Positions 53,973 to 61,472 of a stretch of 64,000 bases of DNA are shown here, piece after piece. The translations under genes were made by a program, and so were the position numbers. Source of the stretch: Dyella sp. C9 (GTDB lineage: Bacteria; Pseudomonadota; Gammaproteobacteria; Xanthomonadales; Rhodanobacteraceae); contig NZ_QIRF01000016.1 of assembly GCF_003332825.1 (NCBI RefSeq), forward strand, positions 40,300 through 104,299, in the 5' to 3' direction. Under the pieces are notes generated by a model. That model searched no databases. It saw nothing but the letters and a program-made list of their open reading frames with translations, and was not told the DNA's origin. Positions within the stretch are counted from its first letter, which is position 1; every line of letters starts with the position of its first letter.

Positions 53973-54784
53973 CCGCACCGGCGCGACGGTTGCTGGTGCG
54001 GGAGATGACGAGCCAAGGACTCAGCGAGCGCCGCGCGTTGACGGTGCTGCGCATGAGTGCCAGTGCCTTGCGTTACGCGCCACGCGCGGACCGCAATGTG
54101 GAACTTCGACAGCGGATCCTGGCCTTGGCGCAGCGACACAAGCGCTACGGCGTCGGCATGATCTACCTCAAGCTTAGGCAAGAAGGGATGCGCGTGAATT
54201 ACAAGCGCGTGGAGCGGCTATGTCAGGACGCGAAGCTGCAGGTGCGTCGGCGCAAGCGCAAGAAGGTGCCAGCGGGCGAACGGCAGCCCTTGTTCCGACC
54301 GATGGCACCCAACGAGGTATGGTCGATGGACTTCGTGTTCGATCGTACAGCCGAGGGTCGTGTCATCAAGTGCCTGACGGTCGTTGATGACGGCACTCAC
54401 GAGGCCGTCGTCATCGAGGTCGAACGAGCGATCTCCGGCACGGGCGTGACGCGCGTGCTGGAACGCCTGGCGCTCACCCGCGGCCTGCCCAAGATCATTC
54501 GCAGCGACAACGGCAAAGAGTTCTGCGGCAAAGCGATGGCCTCCTGGGCCCACGAGCGCGGCGTGCAACTACGCCTGATCGAGCCGGGCAAGCCGAACCA
54601 GAACGCCTACATCGAATCGTTCAACGGCCGCTTGCGGGACGAGTGCCTCAACGAACACTGGTTTCCCAGCCCGCTACACGCGCGCACCGAGATCGAAACC
54701 TGGCGTCGGGAATACAACGAGGAGCGACCAAAGAAGGCGTTGGGCGGGCTGACACCCGCCGCCTACGCCGAGCAGCTAAAGTAA
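53966..54784 (+). CDS. IS3-family transposase OrfB (DDE integrase domain)
   Basis: The 272-residue catalytic part, in the -1 frame relative to OrfA and overlapping it. It has an HTH_21-like segment (RYGVGMIYLKLRQEG) and an rve integrase core with the DDE residues in MDFVFD, SDNGKEF and NAYIESFNGRLRDE. Produced mainly as an OrfAB fusion. All catalytic residues are present. Confidence 0.93.
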   Translation: MVTAPARRLLVREMTSQGLSERRALTVLRMSASALRYAPRADRNVELRQRILALAQRHKRYGVGMIYLKLRQEGMRVNYKRVERLCQDAKLQVRRRKRKKVPAGERQPLFRPMAPNEVWSMDFVFDRTAEGRVIKCLTVVDDGTHEAVVIEVERAISGTGVTRVLERLALTRGLPKIIRSDNGKEFCGKAMASWAHERGVQLRLIEPGKPNQNAYIESFNGRLRDECLNEHWFPSPLHARTEIETWRREYNEERPKKALGGLTPAAYAEQLK

Positions 54785-55029
54785 CCCCGGGCTCCAAATT
54801 GCCCCGCTACTGAATGCGGGGGGACGTCGGTGCGTCTGCATGCCTCACTTGTTCGGGTGTTCGGAAATGCCATGGCTATGGATATCTTCGTTTCTCACAA
54901 AACATCCAACAGAATATCTGTGCTCAGGTCGGCCCACGTCGGAGTGCCGATAGTCAGGGTGTCGTCGGTAATGTGGCGCTAGGTAAAAATTCGGACATAA
55001 ACTTTTCCTCACACCAAAAGGAGATGTTT

Positions 55030-55881
55030 ATGAGGAAACATGTGGCACTTGCAGCACTTGCGTGCACTTTCATCGCCCAAACAGCGGACGCGCAAGAAGT
55101 GCTTTCACTTAAACATGCTGCGAAGGGCGTTGAGACCATCCAGGCAGCCGTGGGCAATCAAGTCGGAAACTATCTCTTCGATAGCGGGATTGGTGTAACT
55201 GGAATAACTCCGCAGGTGGCCACTGCGTTGGGCTGTAAACCCTGGGGGAAAATCACGGGTTTTCGCGCGATTGGGGAGAGGTTGGATATTCCTCGCTGCA
55301 ACGGTTATAAGCTCGCGCTGAGTGATTACAAGACGTATTTGCCTCAAGTCGCGGTTTTCGACCTCGCCAAATTCATGGGTCCAGCTTCTAAAGGGCTTTC
55401 AGGCATCGTCGGGCTGGATGCGTTCAGGGGGGAGGTGGTGACGCTCAATATTGCCCAGCACCAAGTCGTAGTCGAAGATGCTGCAAGCTTCGACTCGATT
55501 CGAAAAAGTGAAGTCGAGGTGCCAATCCGTTTGGTGCGTGCTGCCGAGGGTGCTGCACTTACGGTTGATGTGGGCATACGCACTGCTTCGGGCACGGCAT
55601 GGATGGAACTGGACACTGGCAACTATGGTCCGGCCATGATCGATAAGACGATTGCTCCTCTGCTTGGGCTGGATCCCAACAATCCCCACCCTCAAGATTT
55701 CAAAGCAGCAGTAGTGGATAGTCTCGGTGTGGAAGGGAAGGCAGTCGTCAAGGATCTGATCATGGATGGAAATTTCGGGAGAGGCATTCTGCGCGATTGG
55801 GAGATAACACTTGATCTGCAGCATGAGCGCGCTTGGGTCCGCGACCTCAAGCTGGGTGAGTCTGGTCGCGTCGCCGATTGA
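55030..55881 (+). CDS. Secreted retropepsin-like aspartyl protease, island cargo
   Basis: A 283-residue protein with a Sec signal peptide (MRKHVALAALACTFIAQTADA, then Q) and two aspartyl-protease-type motifs: FDSGIG near residue 47 and LDTGNYGP near residue 197. It is thus a two-lobed retropepsin/pepsin-like protein of the kind with DTG/DSG active sites. AAAAGGAG sits six bases before ATG 55030. GC and codon use are clearly lower and more mixed than in flanking genes, a sign of transfer. Its stop is ten bases from the broken end of the integrase remnant. The target and role are unknown. Confidence 0.75.
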   Translation: MRKHVALAALACTFIAQTADAQEVLSLKHAAKGVETIQAAVGNQVGNYLFDSGIGVTGITPQVATALGCKPWGKITGFRAIGERLDIPRCNGYKLALSDYKTYLPQVAVFDLAKFMGPASKGLSGIVGLDAFRGEVVTLNIAQHQVVVEDAASFDSIRKSEVEVPIRLVRAAEGAALTVDVGIRTASGTAWMELDTGNYGPAMIDKTIAPLLGLDPNNPHPQDFKAAVVDSLGVEGKAVVKDLIMDGNFGRGILRDWEITLDLQHERAWVRDLKLGESGRVAD

Positions 55882-55890
55882 TGCTGTCCA

Positions 55891-56130
55891 GGTGCTCAGG
55901 TTCAACGCGTCTTTTCCAAATGGCTCATCGCTCATCGAGTCTTTGATCGCTCGGAACTGTTGCGCCAGAGCATAGCCGAGCCGTGCCGCGGCCAAGCGGA
56001 CTTCATCGCCGTCCAAGTGGCCGATTGCTCGAACAATGAATCGTGAGCCGATGCTTTCGCGAGCATGGAGCGGCACGCGAAAGCGCACATACCAGCCAGA
56101 TGGACGATGCATCAAGAAAGGCTTGGGCAT
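55891..56130 (-). pseudogene. Tyrosine integrase N-terminal remnant
   Basis: Eighty codons from the ATG at 56130: MPKPFLMHRPSGWYVRFRVP, then IGSRFIVRAIGHLDGDEVRLAAARLGYALAQ in the same frame. This is the arm-type DNA-binding N-terminus of integrases found beside ssrA in Xanthomonadales. After about residue 80 the frame runs antisense into the protease gene and similarity ends. Its position 107 bases from the attachment repeat is normal for a site-specific integrase. Confidence 0.75.
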
Positions 56131-56133
56131 GGA

Positions 56134-56157
56134 AACGATACCTAAAACGATACCTAA
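56134..56157. repeat. Tandem 12-bp repeat beside the integrase start
   Basis: AACGATACCTAA occurs twice in direct tandem (56134-56145, 56146-56157) immediately upstream of the integrase ATG and about 80 bases from the attachment repeat. This is a plausible arm-type integrase-binding site. Confidence 0.5.
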
Positions 56158-56236
56158 GGAAAGGCCGCTTTGGGTAAATCGTTCTTGCCAAAAAACATCG
56201 GCAGGACAATGGCTTGCATTGACCTGCCGATGGGTG

Positions 56237-56590
<354 letters not shown>

Positions 56591-56613
56591 GGGGAAAAGA
56601 TTGCTGGTCAGCC

Positions 56614-56643
56614 AGTATATGTAGGCGGCCGGGCTTTCATCAA
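56614..56643 (-). promoter_or_regulatory. Probable ssrA promoter
   Basis: On the minus strand TTGATG (56643-56638) and TATACT (56619-56614) are 18 bases apart, about 25 bases before the mature 5' end of tmRNA. Confidence 0.65.
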
Positions 56644-56697
56644 GGCCGTGGGTCAAGGCTATCGTTGGCCGCCGACCACCACCGGAAGGGTAGGGCC

Positions 56698-57210
56698 ATG
56701 CTGCGGATTCGTCAGGCTGGGCTGTCCGATGCAGGTGTGCTGACTCAATTGCGCTGTGCGTTTCTGGAAGAAGAGCTTCACCAGCAACTGCCGGATGGCT
56801 TTGCCGACCAGTTGCGCGGCTGGATCGAAGAGGCGATGCCCGAGGGGCGCTTGCTGGCCTGGCTGGCGGAAGTGGATGGGCGAACCGCTGGGTGCGTGGC
56901 GGTACATCCCTACACGCATTTGCCTTCGGGGTATTTCCGCCGGGGCGTGGGCTGGTACGTGCTCAACATGTACGTCAAGCGCAGCCATCGCCGGCAAGGC
57001 ATCGCCAGCGCGCTGCTGGCCGCGGTAGGCGCGGCGGCGCGGGAGCAGGAGGTGGATTCGCTGAACCTGCATTCCACCGCGGCGGCTCACCGCATGTACG
57101 AGCGGTTCGGCTTTGGTACCTCGGTGGACGCCATGAACATGACCTTGCACGACGGCGTGGTGGGGCTCTCCGAGGGAGAGCCCGGGCTGCGCTGGGGCAA
57201 GTCAGGCTGA
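56698..57210 (+). CDS. GNAT-family N-acetyltransferase
   Basis: A 170-residue acetyltransferase with the acetyl-CoA-binding motif LNMYVKRSHRRQGIASALL (about residues 81-99) and the family's C-terminal YERFGF. The substrate is unknown. The ATG has GGAAGGG about eight bases upstream. Its last nine bases overlap the 3' end of the convergent smpB gene. Confidence 0.88.
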   Translation: MLRIRQAGLSDAGVLTQLRCAFLEEELHQQLPDGFADQLRGWIEEAMPEGRLLAWLAEVDGRTAGCVAVHPYTHLPSGYFRRGVGWYVLNMYVKRSHRRQGIASALLAAVGAAAREQEVDSLNLHSTAAAHRMYERFGFGTSVDAMNMTLHDGVVGLSEGEPGLRWGKSG

Positions 57211-57693
57211 GCGGTTGTGGGCGCGCATGGTGCGCTGCTTCTCGCGCTGCCAGTCGCGCTCTTTCTCGGTTTCGCGCTTGTCGTGGGCCTGCTTGCCCTT
57301 GGCCAGCCCCAGTTCCACCTTCACCTTGTTGCCTTTCCAGTACATGGCGGTGGGGATGAGGGTGTAGCCCTTGCGCTCGACTGCGCCGATCAGCGTGTCG
57401 ATCTCGGCGCGATGCAGCAGCAGCTTGCGCGTGCGGCGGTCGTTGGCCACCACGTGGGTGGAGGCGCTGATCAACGGCGGGATGGAGGTGCCCACCAGCT
57501 GGATCTCGTTGGCGATCACCATGGCGTAGCTGTCGCCGAAATTGATGCGGCCGGCGCGCAGCGACTTCACTTCCCAGCCCTGCAGCTCAATGCCGGCTTC
57601 GAAGCGTTGGTCGATGTGGTACTCGTGGCGGGCGCGCTTGTTGAGCGCAATCGTTCCGCCAGCGTGCTTGTCTTTGTCCTTAGGCTTGGCCAT
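57202..57693 (-). CDS. smpB: SsrA-binding protein
   Basis: SmpB is the tmRNA partner that positions it in the ribosomal A site. The 163-residue beta-barrel protein has NKRARHEYHIDQRFEAGIEL and GWEVKSLRAGRIN, and the basic C-terminal tail (DWQREKQRTMRAHNRSA) that enters the mRNA channel. The ATG at 57693 fits the family; the open frame upstream lies antisense to ratA. tmRNA is 0.6 kb away on the same strand. Confidence 0.96.
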   Translation of the reverse strand: MAKPKDKDKHAGGTIALNKRARHEYHIDQRFEAGIELQGWEVKSLRAGRINFGDSYAMVIANEIQLVGTSIPPLISASTHVVANDRRTRKLLLHRAEIDTLIGAVERKGYTLIPTAMYWKGNKVKVELGLAKGKQAHDKRETEKERDWQREKQRTMRAHNRSA

Positions 57694-57775
57694 GTCCGTT
57701 AAACTTCGGGCTGTTTGCCCCGATGAAGATCCGGCCCGTCGGCCTGGATCCCGATGATTCCGAAAAGAGGCTGAA

Positions 57776-58207
57776 GTGATCGAGATCCGCCGCAGCGCCC
57801 TGGTGAGATATTCGCCGGCCCAGATGTTCGACCTGGTCAATGAGGTCGAAGCATACCCAAAGCGCTTCCCCTGGTGTGTCGGCGCGCAAGTGCTGGAGCG
57901 AAGTGAGAATGTGCTGGTTGCGCGGCTGGATCTCAAGTACGCCGGCTTCCGCCAGAGCTTTACCACCCGCAACACCACCGTGCGCCCGCAACGCCTGCAC
58001 ATGAGCCTGGTCGATGGCCCGTTCCGCACCCTCGACGGCTTGTGGGAGTTCATTGCGCTGGGCGACGCCGGCTGCAAGGTGTCGTTCGCGCTGGATTTCG
58101 ACTATGCCGGCAAGCTGGGCGGTACGGCCCTCAAGCTTGGTTTCCAGGGCTTGGCAGGCCGCATGGTCGATGACTTCTGCCGCGAGGCGGAGCGCGCCTA
58201 TGGCTGA
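57776..58207 (+). CDS. ratA: RatA-type START/polyketide-cyclase-like protein
   Basis: A 143-residue member of the YfjG/RatA family (START-like fold, related to Coq10). In E. coli RatA was reported to hinder 70S formation, and ubiquinone-related roles have been proposed for relatives. Features are PAQMFDLVNEVEAYPKRFPWC and DFDYAGKLGGTALKLGFQ. The start is GTG with AAGAGG before it. It overlaps the next gene by eight bases, and smpB is divergent, the usual smpB/ratA/ratB neighbourhood. Confidence 0.92.
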   Translation: MIEIRRSALVRYSPAQMFDLVNEVEAYPKRFPWCVGAQVLERSENVLVARLDLKYAGFRQSFTTRNTTVRPQRLHMSLVDGPFRTLDGLWEFIALGDAGCKVSFALDFDYAGKLGGTALKLGFQGLAGRMVDDFCREAERAYG

Positions 58208-58481
58208 GCAGGTGACCGTGGACGTGGTGTACGCCGAGCCGTCGCGTCAGTTCGTGCGCCGCGTGAGCTTGCCGGCCGGTAGCACAGTGATGCAGGCGAT
58301 CGATGCCTCAGGCATGGCCCGGGCCATCCCCGGGCTGGTGGTCGATCCGGACCGGTTGGGCATCTACGCCCGCAAGGTGTCGCCGCAGCAGGTGGTGCTC
58401 GATGGCGACCGGGTGGAGGTGTACCGGCCGCTCACGCTGGACCCCAAGGAAGCACGCCGGCGCCGCGCCCACGAGGGCTGA
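58200..58481 (+). CDS. rnfH: RnfH-family (RatB) ubiquitin-like protein
   Basis: A 93-residue protein of the RnfH/YfjF family with a predicted beta-grasp fold. Characteristic segments are VDVVYAEPSRQFV near the N-terminus and EVYRPLTLDPKEARRRRA at the end. Function is not settled. It starts inside the last codons of ratA, so translation is probably coupled. Confidence 0.9.
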   Translation: MAEQVTVDVVYAEPSRQFVRRVSLPAGSTVMQAIDASGMARAIPGLVVDPDRLGIYARKVSPQQVVLDGDRVEVYRPLTLDPKEARRRRAHEG

Positions 58482-58496
58482 CGCCGGCAGGGCCAC

Positions 58497-58961
58497 TCAG
58501 TGGCCGTTGTCGTCGCCGCCGCCGCCGCCGTTGTCGCCGCCGTCCTTGCCGCTCGAACCATCGGTGTTCTTGTCACCCTTGGTTTCGTCGACCGGGTAGC
58601 TGGCGTGATACTTCTTGGTGTCATTCACCAGTTTCTGGGCGTCTTCGGCGAAGAAATCGCCTTCGGTGCGGACCAGCACGTCGTTATTGAACGTCAGCTT
58701 CAGGGTACGGATCTTCAGGTCGCCGCCACGATGTTGCTGGGTAGAAACGTAATCCCACTCGTTCTGGTTGAACGGCGAGTTCACCGAGGGGGAGCCCATC
58801 AGGACGAGCACCTGGCGCTTGGTCATGCCGGGCTGCAGCTGATCCACGGTCTTCTTGTCGAGCAGGTTGCCCTGCTGCACGTCGGGGGTGTAAATGAGGC
58901 GGCAGCTGGCCAGGGAGACGGCCAGCAGGGCAAAACCCAGCGTGCGAATCAGCTTGTGCAT
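58497..58961 (-). CDS. bamE: Outer-membrane assembly lipoprotein BamE (OmlA)
   Basis: BamE is a lipoprotein of the BAM complex that inserts outer-membrane beta-barrels. The 154-residue precursor has lipobox LASC (Cys at about 20) and the SmpA/OmlA core: IYTPDVQQGN, then GMTKRQVLVLMGSP. The C-terminus extends into a Gly/Asp-rich tail of about 20 residues (DGGDNGGGGGDDNGH) that is not part of the fold. It is divergent from fur, as in other Xanthomonads. Confidence 0.93.
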   Translation of the reverse strand: MHKLIRTLGFALLAVSLASCRLIYTPDVQQGNLLDKKTVDQLQPGMTKRQVLVLMGSPSVNSPFNQNEWDYVSTQQHRGGDLKIRTLKLTFNNDVLVRTEGDFFAEDAQKLVNDTKKYHASYPVDETKGDKNTDGSSGKDGGDNGGGGGDDNGH

Positions 58962-59037
58962 GCGTGTTGCGTCCGGATCGTAAAGGTGTCGGATGATACA
59001 CTAACGGCCCCGTGGCGCCGTGTGCGTGGAGCTTGCT

Positions 59038-59460
59038 ATGGAACAGGAAACCAAAGAACTACGCAAAGCCGGGCTGAAGGTCACCCACCCCCGCATGCGC
59101 ATACTGCAGATCTTCGAGGACGAGGAGGCGCACCACCTCACCGCCGAAGACATCTATAAGCGCCTGCTGGCGCACCAGGAGGACATTGGCCTGGCCACTG
59201 TCTACCGGGTACTGACCCAGTTCGAGGCCGCCGGCATCGTGGTCAAGCACAACTTCGAGGGCGGCCAGGCCGTCTACGAGCTGGACCGCGGAAAGCATCA
59301 CGACCACATGATCGATGTGGACAGCGGAAAGGTCATCGAGTTCGTCAGCGAGGAGATCGAGCGCCTCCAGCACGAAATCGCCGCCAAGCATGGCTACGTG
59401 ATCGAAGACCACAGCCTGGTGCTGTACGTGCGGCCCAAGCACAAGCACGGGTCCAAGTAA
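59038..59460 (+). CDS. fur: Ferric uptake regulator
   Basis: Fur represses iron-uptake genes when bound to Fe(II). The 140-residue protein has the winged helix (THPRMRILQIFEDE; GLATVYRVLTQFEAAGIV) and metal-binding GKHHDHMIDVDSGKVIEF. The two CxxC cysteines that bind structural zinc in the E. coli protein are not present, as in several other gammaproteobacterial Fur proteins. The start is ATG 59038 with GGAG before it; an in-frame GTG six codons upstream is less likely. A terminator follows. Confidence 0.95.
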   Translation: MEQETKELRKAGLKVTHPRMRILQIFEDEEAHHLTAEDIYKRLLAHQEDIGLATVYRVLTQFEAAGIVVKHNFEGGQAVYELDRGKHHDHMIDVDSGKVIEFVSEEIERLQHEIAAKHGYVIEDHSLVLYVRPKHKHGSK

Positions 59461-59477
59461 GCGGGTGGCGCGTTGCG

Positions 59478-59509
59478 GGGCTGGCGGCCGAAGGGTCGCC
59501 GGCCCTTTT
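59478..59509 (+). terminator. Intrinsic terminator after fur
   Basis: A twelve-pair stem with two G-U pairs, a GAAG loop and then TTTT, 18 bases after the fur stop. Confidence 0.75.
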
Positions 59510-59537
59510 CATTGGGCCGGCGCCGGCGATCGCGCAT

Positions 59538-59575
59538 AAAAAAAGCCGCGGGAGGACTCCTGTCCGCCCAGCGGC
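59538..59575 (-). terminator. Intrinsic terminator of the hairpin array
   Basis: A GC stem of about 12 pairs, with one mismatch and one bulge, is capped by an AGGA loop and followed by seven T on the minus strand. It ends whatever transcript comes from the kinase or from the RNA candidate. Confidence 0.85.
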
Positions 59576-59730
59576 TGATCCGTTACCGGATGGCTCCAAG
59601 GAGGCGAGTTGCTCGCGAGTCCCGGTTGTGCCACCGATTCCGGCGGAACGGCATCCTGCCGCTCTTCTTGCCCACCGTCCCCACGGTTGGCAAGGCTCAC
59701 CATCTTGCGATGGTGGCTCCCCCACATCGA
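59538..59730 (-). ncRNA. Candidate CsrB/RsmZ-like multi-hairpin small RNA
   Basis: On the minus strand, between the kinase stop and fur, seven hairpins follow one another: 59715-59698 (loop GCAA), 59694-59667 (GGGG), 59664-59646 (GGA), 59646-59631 (GAAT), 59616-59604 (CAA), 59591-59578 (GTAA) and 59575-59545 (AGGA). The last is directly followed by seven T, an intrinsic terminator. GGA occurs nine times in about 190 bases, including GCAGGAUGC and ACAGGAGU at hairpin tips, which is how CsrA-titrating RNAs are built. The 5' end is not defined and no clear promoter is seen. It could instead be a structured 3' UTR of the kinase mRNA. Confidence 0.5.
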
Positions 59731-59791
59731 TGGATTCAGACTAACGAAGCCTTCACACGGCCGGTATCAGAAAATTTCCTATGTAACCGCT

Positions 59792-61387
59792 TTAGTTTCG
59801 GGGCGGTTCGCCGACAGCCGTGCTGCTTCGCAGCAAAATACGCAGATGAACGCCCTGCGACTCGGGGCGGACGCGGAACAGGCCACCCAGCGAAGTCACC
59901 CGGTCGCGCATGCCCTGCATGCCACGGCCGCCGCGCGGAACGCGGGCCGGCAGGCCGATGCCGTTGTCGCGGATATCCAGCAAGGCCAGCGCGATACCCT
60001 GGCGCTCGCCGATGCGCAGGCGCAACTGGAACAGGTCCGCGTGGGCATGCTTGACGGCGTTGGTGGCGCTTTCCTGCACCAGCCGATAAACCACCGTGCG
60101 CGTGTCGTCGTCGAGCAGGCGCGGATCGCCGTGCAGTTCGGTGCGGTAGGCCACGCCGGCCGCGTTGAGCAGGTCGCGGATAGGGCCTTCATCCAGCGCG
60201 CGCAGCAGGCCGAACTCATCCAGCACCGCCGGGCGCAGATCATCCAGCAAGCGGTGCAGCGCGCGCCGCATGTGGCCCAGGATGGTGTTGATCGAAACAC
60301 CGATGTCGTCCATGCCGGCCTGGGCCAGTCGCGATTGCGCGAGCTTCAGGTGAGTCTGGATCGCGGTGAGGTTCTGGCCCAACTCGTCATGCAGTTCGGC
60401 CGCCATGTGACGGCGCTGGTTTTCCTCGGTGCGCAGGTTGCCGCGCGCGGCGTCACGCAGCTGCCGGGCGAGGTGGTCCAGGCGTCGGTTCACGGCCGCC
60501 AGATAGACGTTTTGTTCGGCCACCCGTTCGCTGCTGCGGCGCAGCGCGTCCGTGGCTGAACCGAGCATCAGGGCACCGGTACCGGCCACCGCCAGGAACA
60601 GGATGCCGGCCGCGCCCGGGGCTCCATGGCCCGAATAACTGTCTACCACGGTCATGCCCAGGCTGGAGATCAGCATGGAGAGGCTGGCGCCGCGCCAGCC
60701 GTGGCGGAACGCGAAGAACAGCACCGGCGCCAGCGACAGCACGCGGGCGAACTGGGGTTGCGGGGCTTCGTGCGAGGACAGCACCAGCAGGATCGCCATC
60801 GACGGCAGCAGCACCAGCAGGCCATCCATCAGCAGGCGCCCCAATGCGCGCCGGCTCAATGGCGCCCGGAACAGCATCACCAGCAGGGGGACCACCAGCA
60901 GCACGCCGACGTAGTTGCCCAGCAGGTTCTGGCCCAGCGCCTGCACCATCTCGTCGGAGGTCGGGCTGGCATGGATCAGCGCCAGCAAGACGGCCTCGGT
61001 GGCGGTGGTTGCCGCTACCGTGAAGGCCGCCGAGAGCAGCAGGCGCGCCACGTCTTCGGGGTCGCGCAAGCTGGCATGGAGGTTCGCGCGGCGCATCAAC
61101 CACAGGCAGATCACCACGACGAGCGGCTCGGGTAGTTCGCCCAGGAAAAGGCCCATCCAGCCCATGGTCACGCCGTGCACCAGGCCAATCAGGCCGGTCG
61201 CGGCGAACTCGGCACCCAGCAGCCAGGGCCACATGCGCAGCGGTGCCAGCAGCAAGGCGCCGAAGCGCAGGCCGTAGGGCAGCATCCAGTAGGGCTGCTC
61301 GGTCGGCCACAGCAGCAACCAAAGCAGCAGATAGGCAATGCCGAACAAGAGGTTGGGTGCGGGCAGCGCAGAAGGTTTCGATCGCAT
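59792..61387 (-). CDS. MASE1-domain sensor histidine kinase (NarX/UhpB type)
   Basis: A 531-residue membrane sensor kinase. The N-terminal 290 residues form a MASE1-like sensor with about eight helices (starting LLFGIAYLLLWLLLWPTEQPYW). Then come a coiled-coil linker, a HisKA_3 dimerisation domain with the phospho-acceptor in AAELHDELGQNL, and an HATPase with NAVKHAHAD, DNGIGL and GGRGMQGMRDRV. The start is ATG 61387. A LuxR-type regulator begins 86 bases away on the opposite strand and is the probable partner. Signal unknown. Confidence 0.9.
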   Translation of the reverse strand: MRSKPSALPAPNLLFGIAYLLLWLLLWPTEQPYWMLPYGLRFGALLLAPLRMWPWLLGAEFAATGLIGLVHGVTMGWMGLFLGELPEPLVVVICLWLMRRANLHASLRDPEDVARLLLSAAFTVAATTATEAVLLALIHASPTSDEMVQALGQNLLGNYVGVLLVVPLLVMLFRAPLSRRALGRLLMDGLLVLLPSMAILLVLSSHEAPQPQFARVLSLAPVLFFAFRHGWRGASLSMLISSLGMTVVDSYSGHGAPGAAGILFLAVAGTGALMLGSATDALRRSSERVAEQNVYLAAVNRRLDHLARQLRDAARGNLRTEENQRRHMAAELHDELGQNLTAIQTHLKLAQSRLAQAGMDDIGVSINTILGHMRRALHRLLDDLRPAVLDEFGLLRALDEGPIRDLLNAAGVAYRTELHGDPRLLDDDTRTVVYRLVQESATNAVKHAHADLFQLRLRIGERQGIALALLDIRDNGIGLPARVPRGGRGMQGMRDRVTSLGGLFRVRPESQGVHLRILLRSSTAVGEPPRN

Positions 61388-61472
61388 GCGGTCGATGTTA
61401 CATGCCGCGGGCGAGCGACTGTTCGTGAACGCGCGCTGAGGGGATAGGCGGCCATCCCCGAGGCTGCTATAC

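Larger units (their letters stand above)
53647..54823 (+). mobile_element. IS3-family insertion sequence (IS407-like group)
   Basis: A 1177-bp element with imperfect terminal inverted repeats (C-rich ends GCCCCCAC and, from the right, CCCCCCGC, followed by TAG and ATTTGGAG in both) and a 4-bp target duplication ACGT (53643-53646, 54824-54827). It carries orfA and orfB overlapping with a -1 frameshift signal. Both frames are intact, so it may still be active. Confidence 0.85.

Noticed and set aside
55399..55890. Continuation of the integrase open frame into the protease gene
   Set aside because: From about codon 80 it is antisense to the protease and has no integrase similarity.
59509..59727. 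A 72-codon minus-strand open frame over the hairpin array
   Set aside because: It runs through all hairpins and the terminator, lacks a ribosome-binding site, and its translation has no recognisable family; the RNA structure explains the region better.
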